From the NCBI GenBank assembly GCA_903876735.1, contig CAIRAW010000077.1:23946-87945 (forward strand): a stretch of DNA of 64,000 bases, in the 5' to 3' direction. The translations under genes were made by a program, and so were the position numbers. This stretch comes from an uncultured beta proteobacterium (lineage in GTDB: Bacteria > Pseudomonadota > Gammaproteobacteria > Burkholderiales > Burkholderiaceae_C). A model generated the notes under the pieces. That model made no database searches and was not told where the DNA came from. It saw only the letters and a list, made by a program, of their open reading frames with translations. Within the stretch, counting starts at the first letter, position 1. Each line of letters opens with the position of its first letter. Positions 48,912 through 56,689 of this stretch are shown in pieces.

Positions 48912-49730
48912 ATGAAAATCCTGATTTCGGTTGATATTGAAGGCGTTGCCGGTGTGTTCCAGCCTGAGCAAACCCGTGCCGGCAACCCCGAGTACGAGCG
49001 TGCCCGCCTGCTGATGACGCATGAGGCCAATGCCGCCATTGCTGGCGCCTTCGACGGCGGTGCCAGCGCCGTTCTGGTCAACGATTCGCACGGTGGCTAC
49101 CGCAACCTGCTGCCCGATTTGCTGGACGAGCGCGCCCAGGCCGTGCTGGGCAAGCCGCGCTACCTGGGCATGATGGCCGGCGTCGATGAGGGCGTGGCCG
49201 GGGTCTGCCTGATCGGCTACCACTCGCGCGCGCAGGGGCGCGGCGTTTTGGCCCACACCATCAACAGCTTTGCTTTCGCGCGGGTGTACTTCAATGAGTT
49301 CGAACTCGGTGAAGCAGGCCTCTACGGCGCGCTGGCCGGCGAGTTCGGTGTGCCGGTTCTGCTCGCCAGTGGCGATGATGTCTTCATCGCAGAAACCACG
49401 CCGCTGTTGCCGCAGACAGTCTTTGTCCAGACCAAACGTGCGACCGGACAAACCAGTGGCATCAGCCTGTCACCTTCACAGTCCTGTAGCGCCATTCGTG
49501 CTGGTGTCGCGACGGCGCTGGCGCAGCTTGCGTCGGTTCGGCACTTTGTGCTGCAAGCGCCGATCGCGGTGCGTGTGCAGACGCAGACGCCCGCCTTGGC
49601 TGATCTGTTCTGCCAGTGGCCCAGCCTGCAGCGGCTGGCTGGTGACGAAATTGCCTTTGAAGCGCCGACCGTGCAGGCGGCCGTGCGCATGCTCAACTGC
49701 CTGTCGGCGATGTCGGCGCTGCTGCGCTAA
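48912..49730 (+). CDS. dppA: D-aminopeptidase, DppA (M55) family
   Basis: 272-residue zinc peptidase like Bacillus DppA, which forms a decamer and cuts D-Ala-D-Ala and similar D-peptides. Metal and active-site motifs visible: ISVDIEGVAGVF, VNDSHGGYRNLLPD, IGYHSRAQGRGVLAHT, and FNEFELGEAGLYGALAGEF (in part). ATG 48912 follows GTGAGAGTCGC. Last gene of the iaaA-gsi-dmpA-dppA unit; its TAA overlaps the TAG of convergent kguD. Confidence 0.92.
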   Translation: MKILISVDIEGVAGVFQPEQTRAGNPEYERARLLMTHEANAAIAGAFDGGASAVLVNDSHGGYRNLLPDLLDERAQAVLGKPRYLGMMAGVDEGVAGVCLIGYHSRAQGRGVLAHTINSFAFARVYFNEFELGEAGLYGALAGEFGVPVLLASGDDVFIAETTPLLPQTVFVQTKRATGQTSGISLSPSQSCSAIRAGVATALAQLASVRHFVLQAPIAVRVQTQTPALADLFCQWPSLQRLAGDEIAFEAPTVQAAVRMLNCLSAMSALLR

Positions 49731-50695
49731 GGGTTGGCGTAGAGGGCATCCGGGCGCTGCCCGGCCAGGGCCTGCAGCAGGTTGCTCGTGGCCAGCACGG
49801 CCATCGCGTGGCGCGTCTCAATGGTGGCCGACCCGATGTGCGGCAGGGCCGTCACCTTCGGGTGCGTGCGCAGCGGCGAGTCCAGCGGCAGCGGTTCGGT
49901 GGCAAAGACGTCGAGGCCAGCGGCGCGCAGCCGCCCGCTGTCGAGTGCCTGCAGCAGGGCCGGTTCCTGCACGATGGCGCCGCGTGCGCCGTTGATGAAA
50001 ATTGCGCCCGGTTTCATCAGACCGAACTCGCGCGCGCCGATCAGGCCGCGTGTTTCACTCGACAGGGGTAGCACCACGGCGACGATGTCGGCGCGTTGCA
50101 GCAGTTCATCAAAGGGTGTGTGCTCGGCCTTGCCCAGCAGTTCCGCGGCCAGATCGACGGCGCGCAGATTGTGGTAGAGCACCGGCATGCCAAAGCCGAG
50201 CGCGGCGCGGCGTGCCAGCGCCTGACCGATGCGGCCAAAGCCCAGGATGCCCAGCGTCTTGCCATGCACGTCCCAGCCGAACAGCTCTTCGCCGATGTTG
50301 CGCTGCCAGCGGCCCTCGCGCACCAGGTTGGCGAGCTCGACCAGGCGCCGGCTGCTGGCCATGATCAGCGAAAAAATGGTGTCGGCCGTGGTCTCGGTCA
50401 GCACGCCCGGTGTGTGGCACAACAGAATGCCGCGCTTGGCGAGCGCCGGCAACTCGTAGTTGTCGACGCCGACCGAGATGCTCGAGATGACTTTGAGCCG
50501 CGGCGCCTGCGCCAACAGGGCTGCGTCGATCGGGTAGCTGGAGCCAATCAGTCCATCGGCTTCGGCCAGTGCGGCGTGGAACGCGGCCTGTTGTTCGGGC
50601 AGGCGCGGGTTGGCTAGCGTCACCTTGTGCAGGGCCGTCAGGCGCGCCAGTTGATCCGCTGGCAGTTCGCGAAAGACCAGAACGTTTTGCTTCAA
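49727..50695 (-). CDS. kguD: 2-hydroxyacid dehydrogenase, predicted 2-keto-6-phosphogluconate reductase
   Basis: 322-residue D-2-hydroxyacid dehydrogenase: dinucleotide-binding LGILGFGRIGQALARRAA, catalytic Arg in FINGARGAIVQEPALLQA, Glu in GLDVFATEPLP and His in VTALPHIGSATIETRHAM. In isolation it could be glyoxylate/hydroxypyruvate reductase or 2-ketogluconate reductase. With a PfkB kinase, a KguE-like protein and PtxS operators in the same operon, KguD (2-keto-6-phosphogluconate to 6-phosphogluconate) is the best reading. It uses TTG 50695, overlapping the kguK stop (TTGA). Confidence 0.82.
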   Translation of the reverse strand: MKQNVLVFRELPADQLARLTALHKVTLANPRLPEQQAAFHAALAEADGLIGSSYPIDAALLAQAPRLKVISSISVGVDNYELPALAKRGILLCHTPGVLTETTADTIFSLIMASSRRLVELANLVREGRWQRNIGEELFGWDVHGKTLGILGFGRIGQALARRAALGFGMPVLYHNLRAVDLAAELLGKAEHTPFDELLQRADIVAVVLPLSSETRGLIGAREFGLMKPGAIFINGARGAIVQEPALLQALDSGRLRAAGLDVFATEPLPLDSPLRTHPKVTALPHIGSATIETRHAMAVLATSNLLQALAGQRPDALYANP

Positions 50696-51636
50696 AGCGC
50701 CGCCTGTTCCAGTTCGGCGCGCGTCGGCAGGCCTTCGCTGTCGCCCAGCACCTGCACTGCGCGCGCGCCAATCCAGGCACCGCGCCGCACGGCCTGTGCC
50801 ACGCTCAAACCTTCGAGCAGGGCGCTGATGACACCGACCGCAAAGCCGTCGCCGGCGCCCACGGTGTCAACCACTTCGGCTACCGGGAAACCGGGCACAT
50901 GGCCGCAGCCTTGCGTACTGTCGAAATAGGCGCCTTCGCTGCCGAGCTTGACCACCACCAGTTTGGCGCCGCGTTCGCGGTAATAGCGCGCAATGCCCTC
51001 GGCACTGTTTTCGCCGGTCAGGAAGCGGCCTTCTTCGAGCCCGGGCAGAACCCAGTCGGCGCGTGTGGCCAAATCGTTGATGGCGCTTCGCATCAGCTCC
51101 GGCGTTGCCCACAGGGTGGGGCGCAGGTTCGGGTCGAAGGACACGCTGCGACCGGCTGCCCGCATCAGGTCCATGGTCTTGGTGGCAGCCGCCAGGGTGC
51201 TGGCCGAGACGGCGGCAAAAACGCCGGTGGCGTGCAGATGGCGCGCGCCGAGCAGCCAGGCTTCGTCGATGTCGGCCACGCCCATGTGGCTGGCGGCCGA
51301 GCCCTTGCGGTGGTACTCGACCGGCGGGTCGCTGCCATCGGTGACGCGGCCCTTGAACTGAAAGCCTGTGCGCTGACTGGCGTCGCACACCACATGCGAG
51401 CAGTCGATGCCTTCAGCGCGCATGGCCCCCAGCAGGTAGCGCCCCATCGAATCGGTGCCCAGGCGACTGGCCCATGCGACGTTGAGGCCCAGCCGCGCCA
51501 GCCCGATGGCGACATTGGTCTCGGCGCCCGCCGTGCGCTTGTAAAAGGCCTGCGCCTGTTCCAGCGGACCGGGTCGATCGGCCACCAGCAGCATCATGGC
51601 TTCGCCAAAAGTGATCACGTCCAGCGTATGCGTCAT
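50692..51636 (-). CDS. kguK: PfkB-family sugar kinase, predicted 2-ketogluconokinase
   Basis: 314 residues from ATG 51636. PfkB/ribokinase fold: N-terminal DVITFGEAMMLLVADRPGPL, substrate loop GAETNVAIGLARLG, SFDPNLRPTLW, and the ATP and catalytic-Asp signature VVDTVGAGDGFAVGVISALLEG (in part). Sequence resembles 2-keto-3-deoxygluconate kinase, the nearest relatives of KguK. Operon context favours phosphorylation of 2-ketogluconate. The open frame continues far upstream inside kguE, but this is a shadow. Confidence 0.84.
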   Translation of the reverse strand: MTHTLDVITFGEAMMLLVADRPGPLEQAQAFYKRTAGAETNVAIGLARLGLNVAWASRLGTDSMGRYLLGAMRAEGIDCSHVVCDASQRTGFQFKGRVTDGSDPPVEYHRKGSAASHMGVADIDEAWLLGARHLHATGVFAAVSASTLAAATKTMDLMRAAGRSVSFDPNLRPTLWATPELMRSAINDLATRADWVLPGLEEGRFLTGENSAEGIARYYRERGAKLVVVKLGSEGAYFDSTQGCGHVPGFPVAEVVDTVGAGDGFAVGVISALLEGLSVAQAVRRGAWIGARAVQVLGDSEGLPTRAELEQAAL

Positions 51637-51653
51637 CGTATGAATTTCCGGGC

Positions 51654-52457
51654 TCAGGCGGCCAGTGCGAGCGGCTGCGCCAGACTGCTCGCCAGGCGGC
51701 GCAAGCTGTTGATCTCGTGGCGTGTTGTGTTCAGCAGATCGTCGCCGATCAGCGGGTATTCGATGGCCCATGGCAGACCGGCGGGCATGGCGCGCAGGAT
51801 CGCACGCCAAGGCGCGCTCGACTCGGCCAGTGGCACTGCGACCCAACGCTGCGTCAGACGCTGCACGCCCTTGCAGTGCACGTAACGCACCTGTGCGGCC
51901 ATGGCTTGCGCTGCTTGCAACGGGCATTCGCCGGTCCAGTGCCAGTTGCCCATGTCGAAGGTCAGGCCCAGATCGAGCCCTTGCGCCGTGGCGGCGCGGA
52001 AAAAATTCTGCAGGTTGGCAAGCGTACCGGCCGAGGTGCTCTGGTCGTTCTCGATCACGAGTTCAACGCCGCCGGCGCATAGCTGCCCTTGCAAGGCCTG
52101 CAGTGATGGGTGTGAAGTTGGTCCGAAACCGCCGATCGCCATCTTGATTCGCGGTGCACCCAGTGTTCGTGCTGCGCCCTGCGCACGTTTGAGCGCGTCG
52201 AGGTCGAGACTGCCGTCCTTGGCCCAAAGGTCGTCGGCACTGGAATAAACCAGACTTTTTCCGGCCGCGCTCACCGCACGGGCAATGGCGGGCAACTCGC
52301 GCTCGGCATCGACCAGCAGTTCGCTGCGCACTTCGACGCCGTCGGCGCCGGCCTGCAGCGCCAACTCGGCGGCCCACAGCTGTCCGTGGCGCCGAACTTC
52401 GGCCGCGCCAAAGGCCGAGAGGGAAATCAGCACCGCAGTGCCGGTGTCAGTGCGCAT
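51654..52457 (-). CDS. kguE: Xylose-isomerase-like TIM barrel protein, KguE-like
   Basis: 267-residue sugar phosphate isomerase/epimerase-family protein. Visible: [44 protein letters not shown] and VRYVHCKGV, carrying the Glu, Asp and His positions expected for metal binding in this barrel. In Pseudomonas kguE leads the kguEKTD operon; its exact reaction is not settled. Here it lies between the ABC ATPase (11-base overlap) and kguK (17-base gap). Confidence 0.82.
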   Translation of the reverse strand: MRTDTGTAVLISLSAFGAAEVRRHGQLWAAELALQAGADGVEVRSELLVDAERELPAIARAVSAAGKSLVYSSADDLWAKDGSLDLDALKRAQGAARTLGAPRIKMAIGGFGPTSHPSLQALQGQLCAGGVELVIENDQSTSAGTLANLQNFFRAATAQGLDLGLTFDMGNWHWTGECPLQAAQAMAAQVRYVHCKGVQRLTQRWVAVPLAESSAPWRAILRAMPAGLPWAIEYPLIGDDLLNTTRHEINSLRRLASSLAQPLALAA

Positions 52458-53238
52458 GTTGCGAATTGAGGATTTGACCGAGGAAGTTGCGCGTGGTTTC
52501 GTGCTTCGGGTTGCTGAAGAACTCCTGCGGCGGTGCCTCCTCGACGATGCGGCCGTCGGCCATGAAGATCACGCGGTCGGCCACGCTGCGGGCAAAGCCC
52601 ATCTCGTGCGTGACGCACAACATGGTCATGCCGTCTTCGGCCAGGCTGATCATGGTGTCGAGCACTTCCTTGACCATCTCCGGGTCGAGCGCCGAAGTCG
52701 GCTCGTCAAACAGCATGATCTTCGGTGTCATGCACAGGGCGCGTGCAATCGCCACGCGCTGCTGCTGGCCGCCCGAGAGTTGGCTCGGGTACTTGTGGGC
52801 CTGCTCGGGAATGCGAACGCGCGTCAAGTACTTCATGGCAATGGCCTCAGCTTCGTCTTGCTTGAGGCCGCGCGAATGCATCGGCGCCAGCGTGCAGTTC
52901 TGCAAAATGGTCAGGTGCGGAAACAGGTTGAACTGCTGGAACACCATGCCGACTTCCTCGCGCACCGAGCCGACATTGCGGCCACCGGCGCTGAGGTCGA
53001 TGCCGTTGACGACGATGCGGCCCTTCTGCACCGACTCCAGGTGGTTGATGCAGCGGATCAGCGTGGATTTGCCCGAGCCCGAAGGCCCGCAGACGACGAT
53101 GCGCTCCCCGGCGCGCACATTCAGATTGATGTCGGCCAGCACCTGAAACTTGCCAAACCATTTGTCCACACCTTCGATGCGGATGATGGGTTCGGCAGCG
53201 GCGGCTGACGGAGTCGGGGAGGGCATTGCGTCTGTCAT
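52447..53238 (-). CDS. Polar-amino-acid-type ABC transporter ATPase in kgu operon
   Basis: 263 residues from ATG 53238. GlnQ/HisP type ATPase: Walker [22 protein letters not shown]-loop [11 protein letters not shown], signature [15 protein letters not shown] and Walker [17 protein letters not shown], then the switch His in VTHEMGFA. Members of this group usually energise uptake of polar amino acids or opines. Here it is embedded between the binding protein gene and kguE, under PtxS control, suggesting 2-ketogluconate as cargo. Confidence 0.93.
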   Translation of the reverse strand: MTDAMPSPTPSAAAAEPIIRIEGVDKWFGKFQVLADINLNVRAGERIVVCGPSGSGKSTLIRCINHLESVQKGRIVVNGIDLSAGGRNVGSVREEVGMVFQQFNLFPHLTILQNCTLAPMHSRGLKQDEAEAIAMKYLTRVRIPEQAHKYPSQLSGGQQQRVAIARALCMTPKIMLFDEPTSALDPEMVKEVLDTMISLAEDGMTMLCVTHEMGFARSVADRVIFMADGRIVEEAPPQEFFSNPKHETTRNFLGQILNSQHAH

Positions 53239-53269
53239 GAATTCACCGTTGAGAACAAAACGATCAGGT

Positions 53270-54076
53270 TTACTGCATCTTCGGCAGGTCGGTTTCCAGC
53301 CACTTGCGGTAGAGCTTGTTGAGTTCGCCGTTGGCCGTGTTCTGGTCGACGAAGCTGTCAATCGACTTGAGCAACTCGGCCTGGCCCGGACGCATCACGA
53401 TGCCCATGACCTGCTGGCGCAGCAGGAACTTGTTCTCAAAGGCATTGGCTGGAGCGCGCTTGTCGATCTGCGCCGCCACCGTGGTCGAGCAGCCGATGGC
53501 GTCGACCTGGCCCGACATCAGAGCCTGCATCGCCGAGGCGTCGTCATCAAAGCGGCGGATCTCGGTGCCTTCGGGCGCGGCCGCAGTCAGCGCCACGTCC
53601 TGCGTGCTGGCGCGGGCCACGCCGACGCGTTTGCCCTTGAGGTCGGCAGCGGTCTTCATGCTGGCTTTCTTGTCACCGTAGAGCACGATGCTGGCGGCCG
53701 CGTAGGGCTTGGAGAACTGGACCTGCTTGGCGCGCTCGGGCGTGATGGCAAGCGAAGCCACCAGCACATCAACCTTGTTGGTTAGGAGGAAAGGAATGCG
53801 GTTCGGACCGGTGACCGGGACGAGATTGAGCTTGACGCCCAGGTCCTTGGCCAGCAGGCGCGCCACGTCGGCGTCGTAGCCATCGGGCTGGTTGCTGGCG
53901 TTCATGGTGCCGTAGGGCGGGAAGTCGACCAGCATGCCGATCGTGATCTCGCCTTTTTTCTTGATGTCGGCCACGGTCTGAGCCGAGGCAGACGGTGCCC
54001 AGGCCGACAGGGTGGCGGCCAGGCCAAGGGCCAGCGCGGTGCTGGTGAATACGCGGCGTTGCAGAGTTTTGAACAT
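53270..54076 (-). CDS. ABC transporter substrate-binding protein, SBP_bac_3 family
   Basis: 268 residues: Sec signal peptide of about 32 residues ([11 protein letters not shown], no lipobox) and an amino-acid-type binding fold ([20 protein letters not shown] in part; [43 protein letters not shown] in part). In amino-acid binders an Arg follows the TPER region to hold the carboxylate; the Arg in ITPERAKQV is here. The operon suggests a sugar-acid ligand, which also has a carboxylate. Confidence 0.92.
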   Translation of the reverse strand: MFKTLQRRVFTSTALALGLAATLSAWAPSASAQTVADIKKKGEITIGMLVDFPPYGTMNASNQPDGYDADVARLLAKDLGVKLNLVPVTGPNRIPFLLTNKVDVLVASLAITPERAKQVQFSKPYAAASIVLYGDKKASMKTAADLKGKRVGVARASTQDVALTAAAPEGTEIRRFDDDASAMQALMSGQVDAIGCSTTVAAQIDKRAPANAFENKFLLRQQVMGIVMRPGQAELLKSIDSFVDQNTANGELNKLYRKWLETDLPKMQ

Positions 54077-54127
54077 GGGGAAGTCTCCGGTGGTTGAAGA
54101 AGTGCAGGGTGAAAGAACTGGAATTGG

Positions 54128-54781
54128 TTAGCGCGCCTGCGCCATGGCCTGACGGCGCTCCATGCGCGCGGCCAGCAGCGACAGCGGCCAGCACAGCGCG
54201 AAATAAATGGCTGCTACCACGCTGAAGACGATCAGCGGCTGGAAGGTGGCGTTGTTGATGATCTGGCCCGAGCGCGTGACCTCGGCAAAGCCGATGATGG
54301 CCGCCAGCGAGGTGCCCTTGATGATCTGCACCATGTATCCCACCGTTGGTGCCAGCGCGATGCGCCCGGCCTGCGGCAGGATCACGTAGCGCATGCGTGC
54401 CACATAGGGCAGGTTGAGCGCCTGCGCCGCCTCCCATTGGCCGACCGGAATCGCCTGGATGCAGCCGCGCCAGATTTCACCGAGGAAGGCGCTGCTGTTG
54501 AGGATGAGCGCGATGCCGGCGGCCAGCCAGGGGTTGACGTCCAGGCCCAGCACCGGGGCGCCGAAGAACACCAGAAAGAGCTGCAGCAGCAAGGGTGTGC
54601 CCTGAAAGATCTGGATGAAGCCGCTGCTGAGCGTGCGCGCCAAAGCACTTTCGGAGGTGCGGCACAGCGCAATGATCAGACCGCCGATGGCGCCGCCGAT
54701 GAAGGCGATCAGCGACAGCGCCACCGTCCACTTGGCGGCCTCCAGAATGAACAGGAATTCGGAAAAACCAAAGGTACGCAT
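54128..54781 (-). CDS. Polar-amino-acid-type ABC transporter permease
   Basis: 217-residue HisM/GlnP-family permease, about five helices. Visible: FIGGAIGGLIIALCRTSES, QIFQGTPLLLQLFLVFFG, LILNSSAFLGEIWRGCIQAI and the coupling loop EAAQALNLPYVARMRYVILPQAGRI (in part). Its start overlaps the stop of the other permease gene by one base. Two permeases, one ATPase and one binding protein make a complete importer. Confidence 0.93.
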   Translation of the reverse strand: MRTFGFSEFLFILEAAKWTVALSLIAFIGGAIGGLIIALCRTSESALARTLSSGFIQIFQGTPLLLQLFLVFFGAPVLGLDVNPWLAAGIALILNSSAFLGEIWRGCIQAIPVGQWEAAQALNLPYVARMRYVILPQAGRIALAPTVGYMVQIIKGTSLAAIIGFAEVTRSGQIINNATFQPLIVFSVVAAIYFALCWPLSLLAARMERRQAMAQAR

Positions 54782-55452
54782 CAGCGGCGGTCCGGGTAGT
54801 CAATGGCCAGGCGGTAGATCAGGCGAAACAGCGCTGAAAATGACAGTGCCAGCGCCAGGTAGATCAGCGCCACGACGATGTAGATTTCGAAGCTGCGAAA
54901 GGTCTGCGACTGCAGGTTGGCCGCGACCGAGGTCAGGTCATCGGCCGAAATGGCCGAGACCACGGCGGAACTGAGCATCAGCAGGATGAACTGGCTGGTC
55001 AGCGCCGGGTAGACCGTGCGCAGCGCGGGTTTGAGGATTACGTACTGGAAAATCTTGTGGCGCTTGAGATTGAGCGCCAGCCCGGCTTCGATCTGGCCCT
55101 TGGGGATCGACTCGATGCCGGCGCGGATGATTTCGGTGGCGTAGGCCCCCAGGTTGACGACCATGGCGGTCAGCGCCGCGGTGTGTGCCGACCAGCGCAG
55201 ACCCAGAGCGGGCAGGGCAAAAAAGAAGAAGAACAGTTGCACCAGAAACGGTGTGTTGCGGATCAGTTCGATATAGGCGTTGATGACCCAGCGCAGGGGT
55301 CGTGGCCCGCCGGTTTTGCCCCAGGCGCACAGGACGGCCACCAGCAATCCGATCAGCATCGCCAGCATCGAGAGTTCGATGGTGCTGAGCGTGCCTCTGA
55401 CCAGCAGCGGCCAGGCGGCAAAGACATCACCAAATTGAAAGGTGTAGTTCAT
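54781..55452 (-). CDS. Polar-amino-acid-type ABC transporter permease, first gene of operon
   Basis: 223-residue permease of the same family: LVRGTLSTIELSMLAMLIG, YIELIRNTPFLVQLFFFFF, YATEIIRAGIESIPKGQIEAGLALN (in part) and FQYVILKPALRTVYPALTSQF (in part). It is the first gene downstream of the promoter and PtxS-type operator at 55489-55538, so the transporter genes are expressed ahead of kguEKD. Confidence 0.93.
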   Translation of the reverse strand: MNYTFQFGDVFAAWPLLVRGTLSTIELSMLAMLIGLLVAVLCAWGKTGGPRPLRWVINAYIELIRNTPFLVQLFFFFFALPALGLRWSAHTAALTAMVVNLGAYATEIIRAGIESIPKGQIEAGLALNLKRHKIFQYVILKPALRTVYPALTSQFILLMLSSAVVSAISADDLTSVAANLQSQTFRSFEIYIVVALIYLALALSFSALFRLIYRLAIDYPDRR

Positions 55453-55488
55453 GAAAGGCTGAAATTCAGTGCGATGTTTTCGGTAATG

Positions 55489-55504
55489 CTGAAACCGGTT
55501 TCAG
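55489..55504. promoter_or_regulatory. PtxS-type operator of the kgu-ABC operon
   Basis: CTGAAACCGGTTTCAG is a perfect 16-bp palindrome. Its core TGAAACCGGTTTCA is the PtxS operator known from Pseudomonas. It lies 37 bases upstream of the first permease gene, directly after the predicted -10 box, so a bound repressor would block transcription start. Confidence 0.88.
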
Positions 55505-55507
55505 ATA

Positions 55508-55538
55508 ATTATAGAAGCTCCGGCCCTTTTCTTGTCAT
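55508..55538 (-). promoter_or_regulatory. Promoter of the kgu-ABC operon
   Basis: On the minus strand a perfect -10 TATAAT (55508-55513) is preceded by ATGACA (55533-55538) with a 19-base spacer, or GACAAG with 17. The operator starts four bases past the -10 box, covering the expected transcription start. Confidence 0.65.
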
Positions 55539-55559
55539 CATGGAAAACCCTAGTAGTCA

Positions 55560-56633
55560 TCAGATCGGTGCGGCCTGCGAGGAGCCGCGCACCATCAAGG
55601 CGCCGGACAAGAGGATCTGGCGCGGCGGCAATTCCATGCCTTTGATGCGCTCGATCAGGCAGAGTGCGGCAATGCGACCGAGTTCGTCGGTGGGCTGGGC
55701 GATCGTGCTCAGGCCCGGTCCGACAAAGGGCGCCCATTCGGTATCGTCGAAGCCAACCAGTCCGACCTCGCTGCCCAAGCGCAAGCCCAGGCGCGCCAGC
55801 GATGCCACGACGCGCAGGGTGACGACAGCGTTGCTGGTGAGCACGGCGGGTCGACCCGTTCCGGCGCGCAGGCGCAGCAGGCGCAGCGCCTGATCGAGAC
55901 CGGCTTCATCGTCCGGTGCGCTCTCGAAACTGGTGCCCTGCAGCCCGGCGTTGCCGGGCGCCGCTTCGCTGACAAAGGCACGAAAGGCAGCCGCGCGCTC
56001 TTCGCGTGAGCTCACGTCCCGGATCGGTTCGGAGATGAACAGCAGTTCGCGATAACCGCCATCAAGCAGGTGGCGCGCGCCCAGTCGCACCGCGCCAGCG
56101 TTGTCCAGGGAGACGAAATCGGCCTGCAGGTCCTGGTGGCGTCGGTCCACCAGCACCACCGGTTTGCCATGGCGCACGGCGTTGGCCGAGGCGCCCGTGT
56201 CATGGCCCAGGGTGTTGAGGATGAAGCCTTCGACCTGGTAGGCGGTCAGGGCTTCGATGGCTTCGCGTTCGCGCTGGCTGTCATTGCCGAGGTTGAACAG
56301 CATGAGCAGGTAGCCGGCTTCCTGGCAGGCCTTTTCAGCACCGCGCAACACAGCCACGGAATACGGGTTGGTCACATCGGCCACCACCAAACCGATCAGG
56401 CGCGAGCGGCCGCGCTTGAGCGCCTGCGCCATCGGGCTTGGGCTGTAGGCGAGTGCGGCGACGGCCACTTCGACCCGGATCGCGATGTCCTTGCTCAGCA
56501 GCCTGTCGCGGTGGTTCAGGAAACGCGACACCGTGGCCTTGGAAACGCCGGCCGCGCGTGCAACATCCGCAATGGTGGCACGCGCGCTGGACGCGGGGCT
56601 GGCAGTGGCGCTGGTAATTTTTCGGGTGGACAT
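55560..56633 (-). CDS. ptxS: LacI-family repressor, PtxS-like
   Basis: 357 residues. N-terminal LacI helix-turn-helix at about 21-45 (ATIADVARAAGVSKATVSRF), hinge region LAYSPSPMAQALKRGRS, then a periplasmic-binding-protein-like effector domain (IGLVVADVTNPYSVAVLRGA; VGLVGFDDTEWAPFVGPGLS). Operators of PtxS type lie before its own gene (56663-56678) and before the transporter operon, indicating autorepression and control of the kgu genes. In Pseudomonas the effector of PtxS is 2-ketogluconate. An N-terminal Ser/Thr/Ala extension of about 20 residues precedes the DNA-binding part. Confidence 0.88.
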   Translation of the reverse strand: MSTRKITSATASPASSARATIADVARAAGVSKATVSRFLNHRDRLLSKDIAIRVEVAVAALAYSPSPMAQALKRGRSRLIGLVVADVTNPYSVAVLRGAEKACQEAGYLLMLFNLGNDSQREREAIEALTAYQVEGFILNTLGHDTGASANAVRHGKPVVLVDRRHQDLQADFVSLDNAGAVRLGARHLLDGGYRELLFISEPIRDVSSREERAAAFRAFVSEAAPGNAGLQGTSFESAPDDEAGLDQALRLLRLRAGTGRPAVLTSNAVVTLRVVASLARLGLRLGSEVGLVGFDDTEWAPFVGPGLSTIAQPTDELGRIAALCLIERIKGMELPPRQILLSGALMVRGSSQAAPI

Positions 56634-56662
56634 CTGAAGTGGGTCGGAGATTTGGGCTCTGA

Positions 56663-56678
56663 CTGAAACCAGTTTCAG
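56663..56678. promoter_or_regulatory. PtxS-type operator of ptxS
   Basis: CTGAAACCAGTTTCAG differs from the perfect palindrome at 55489-55504 by one central base. It lies 30 bases upstream of the repressor start, consistent with autorepression. Confidence 0.82.
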
Positions 56679-56689
56679 GCCATCTTAGC

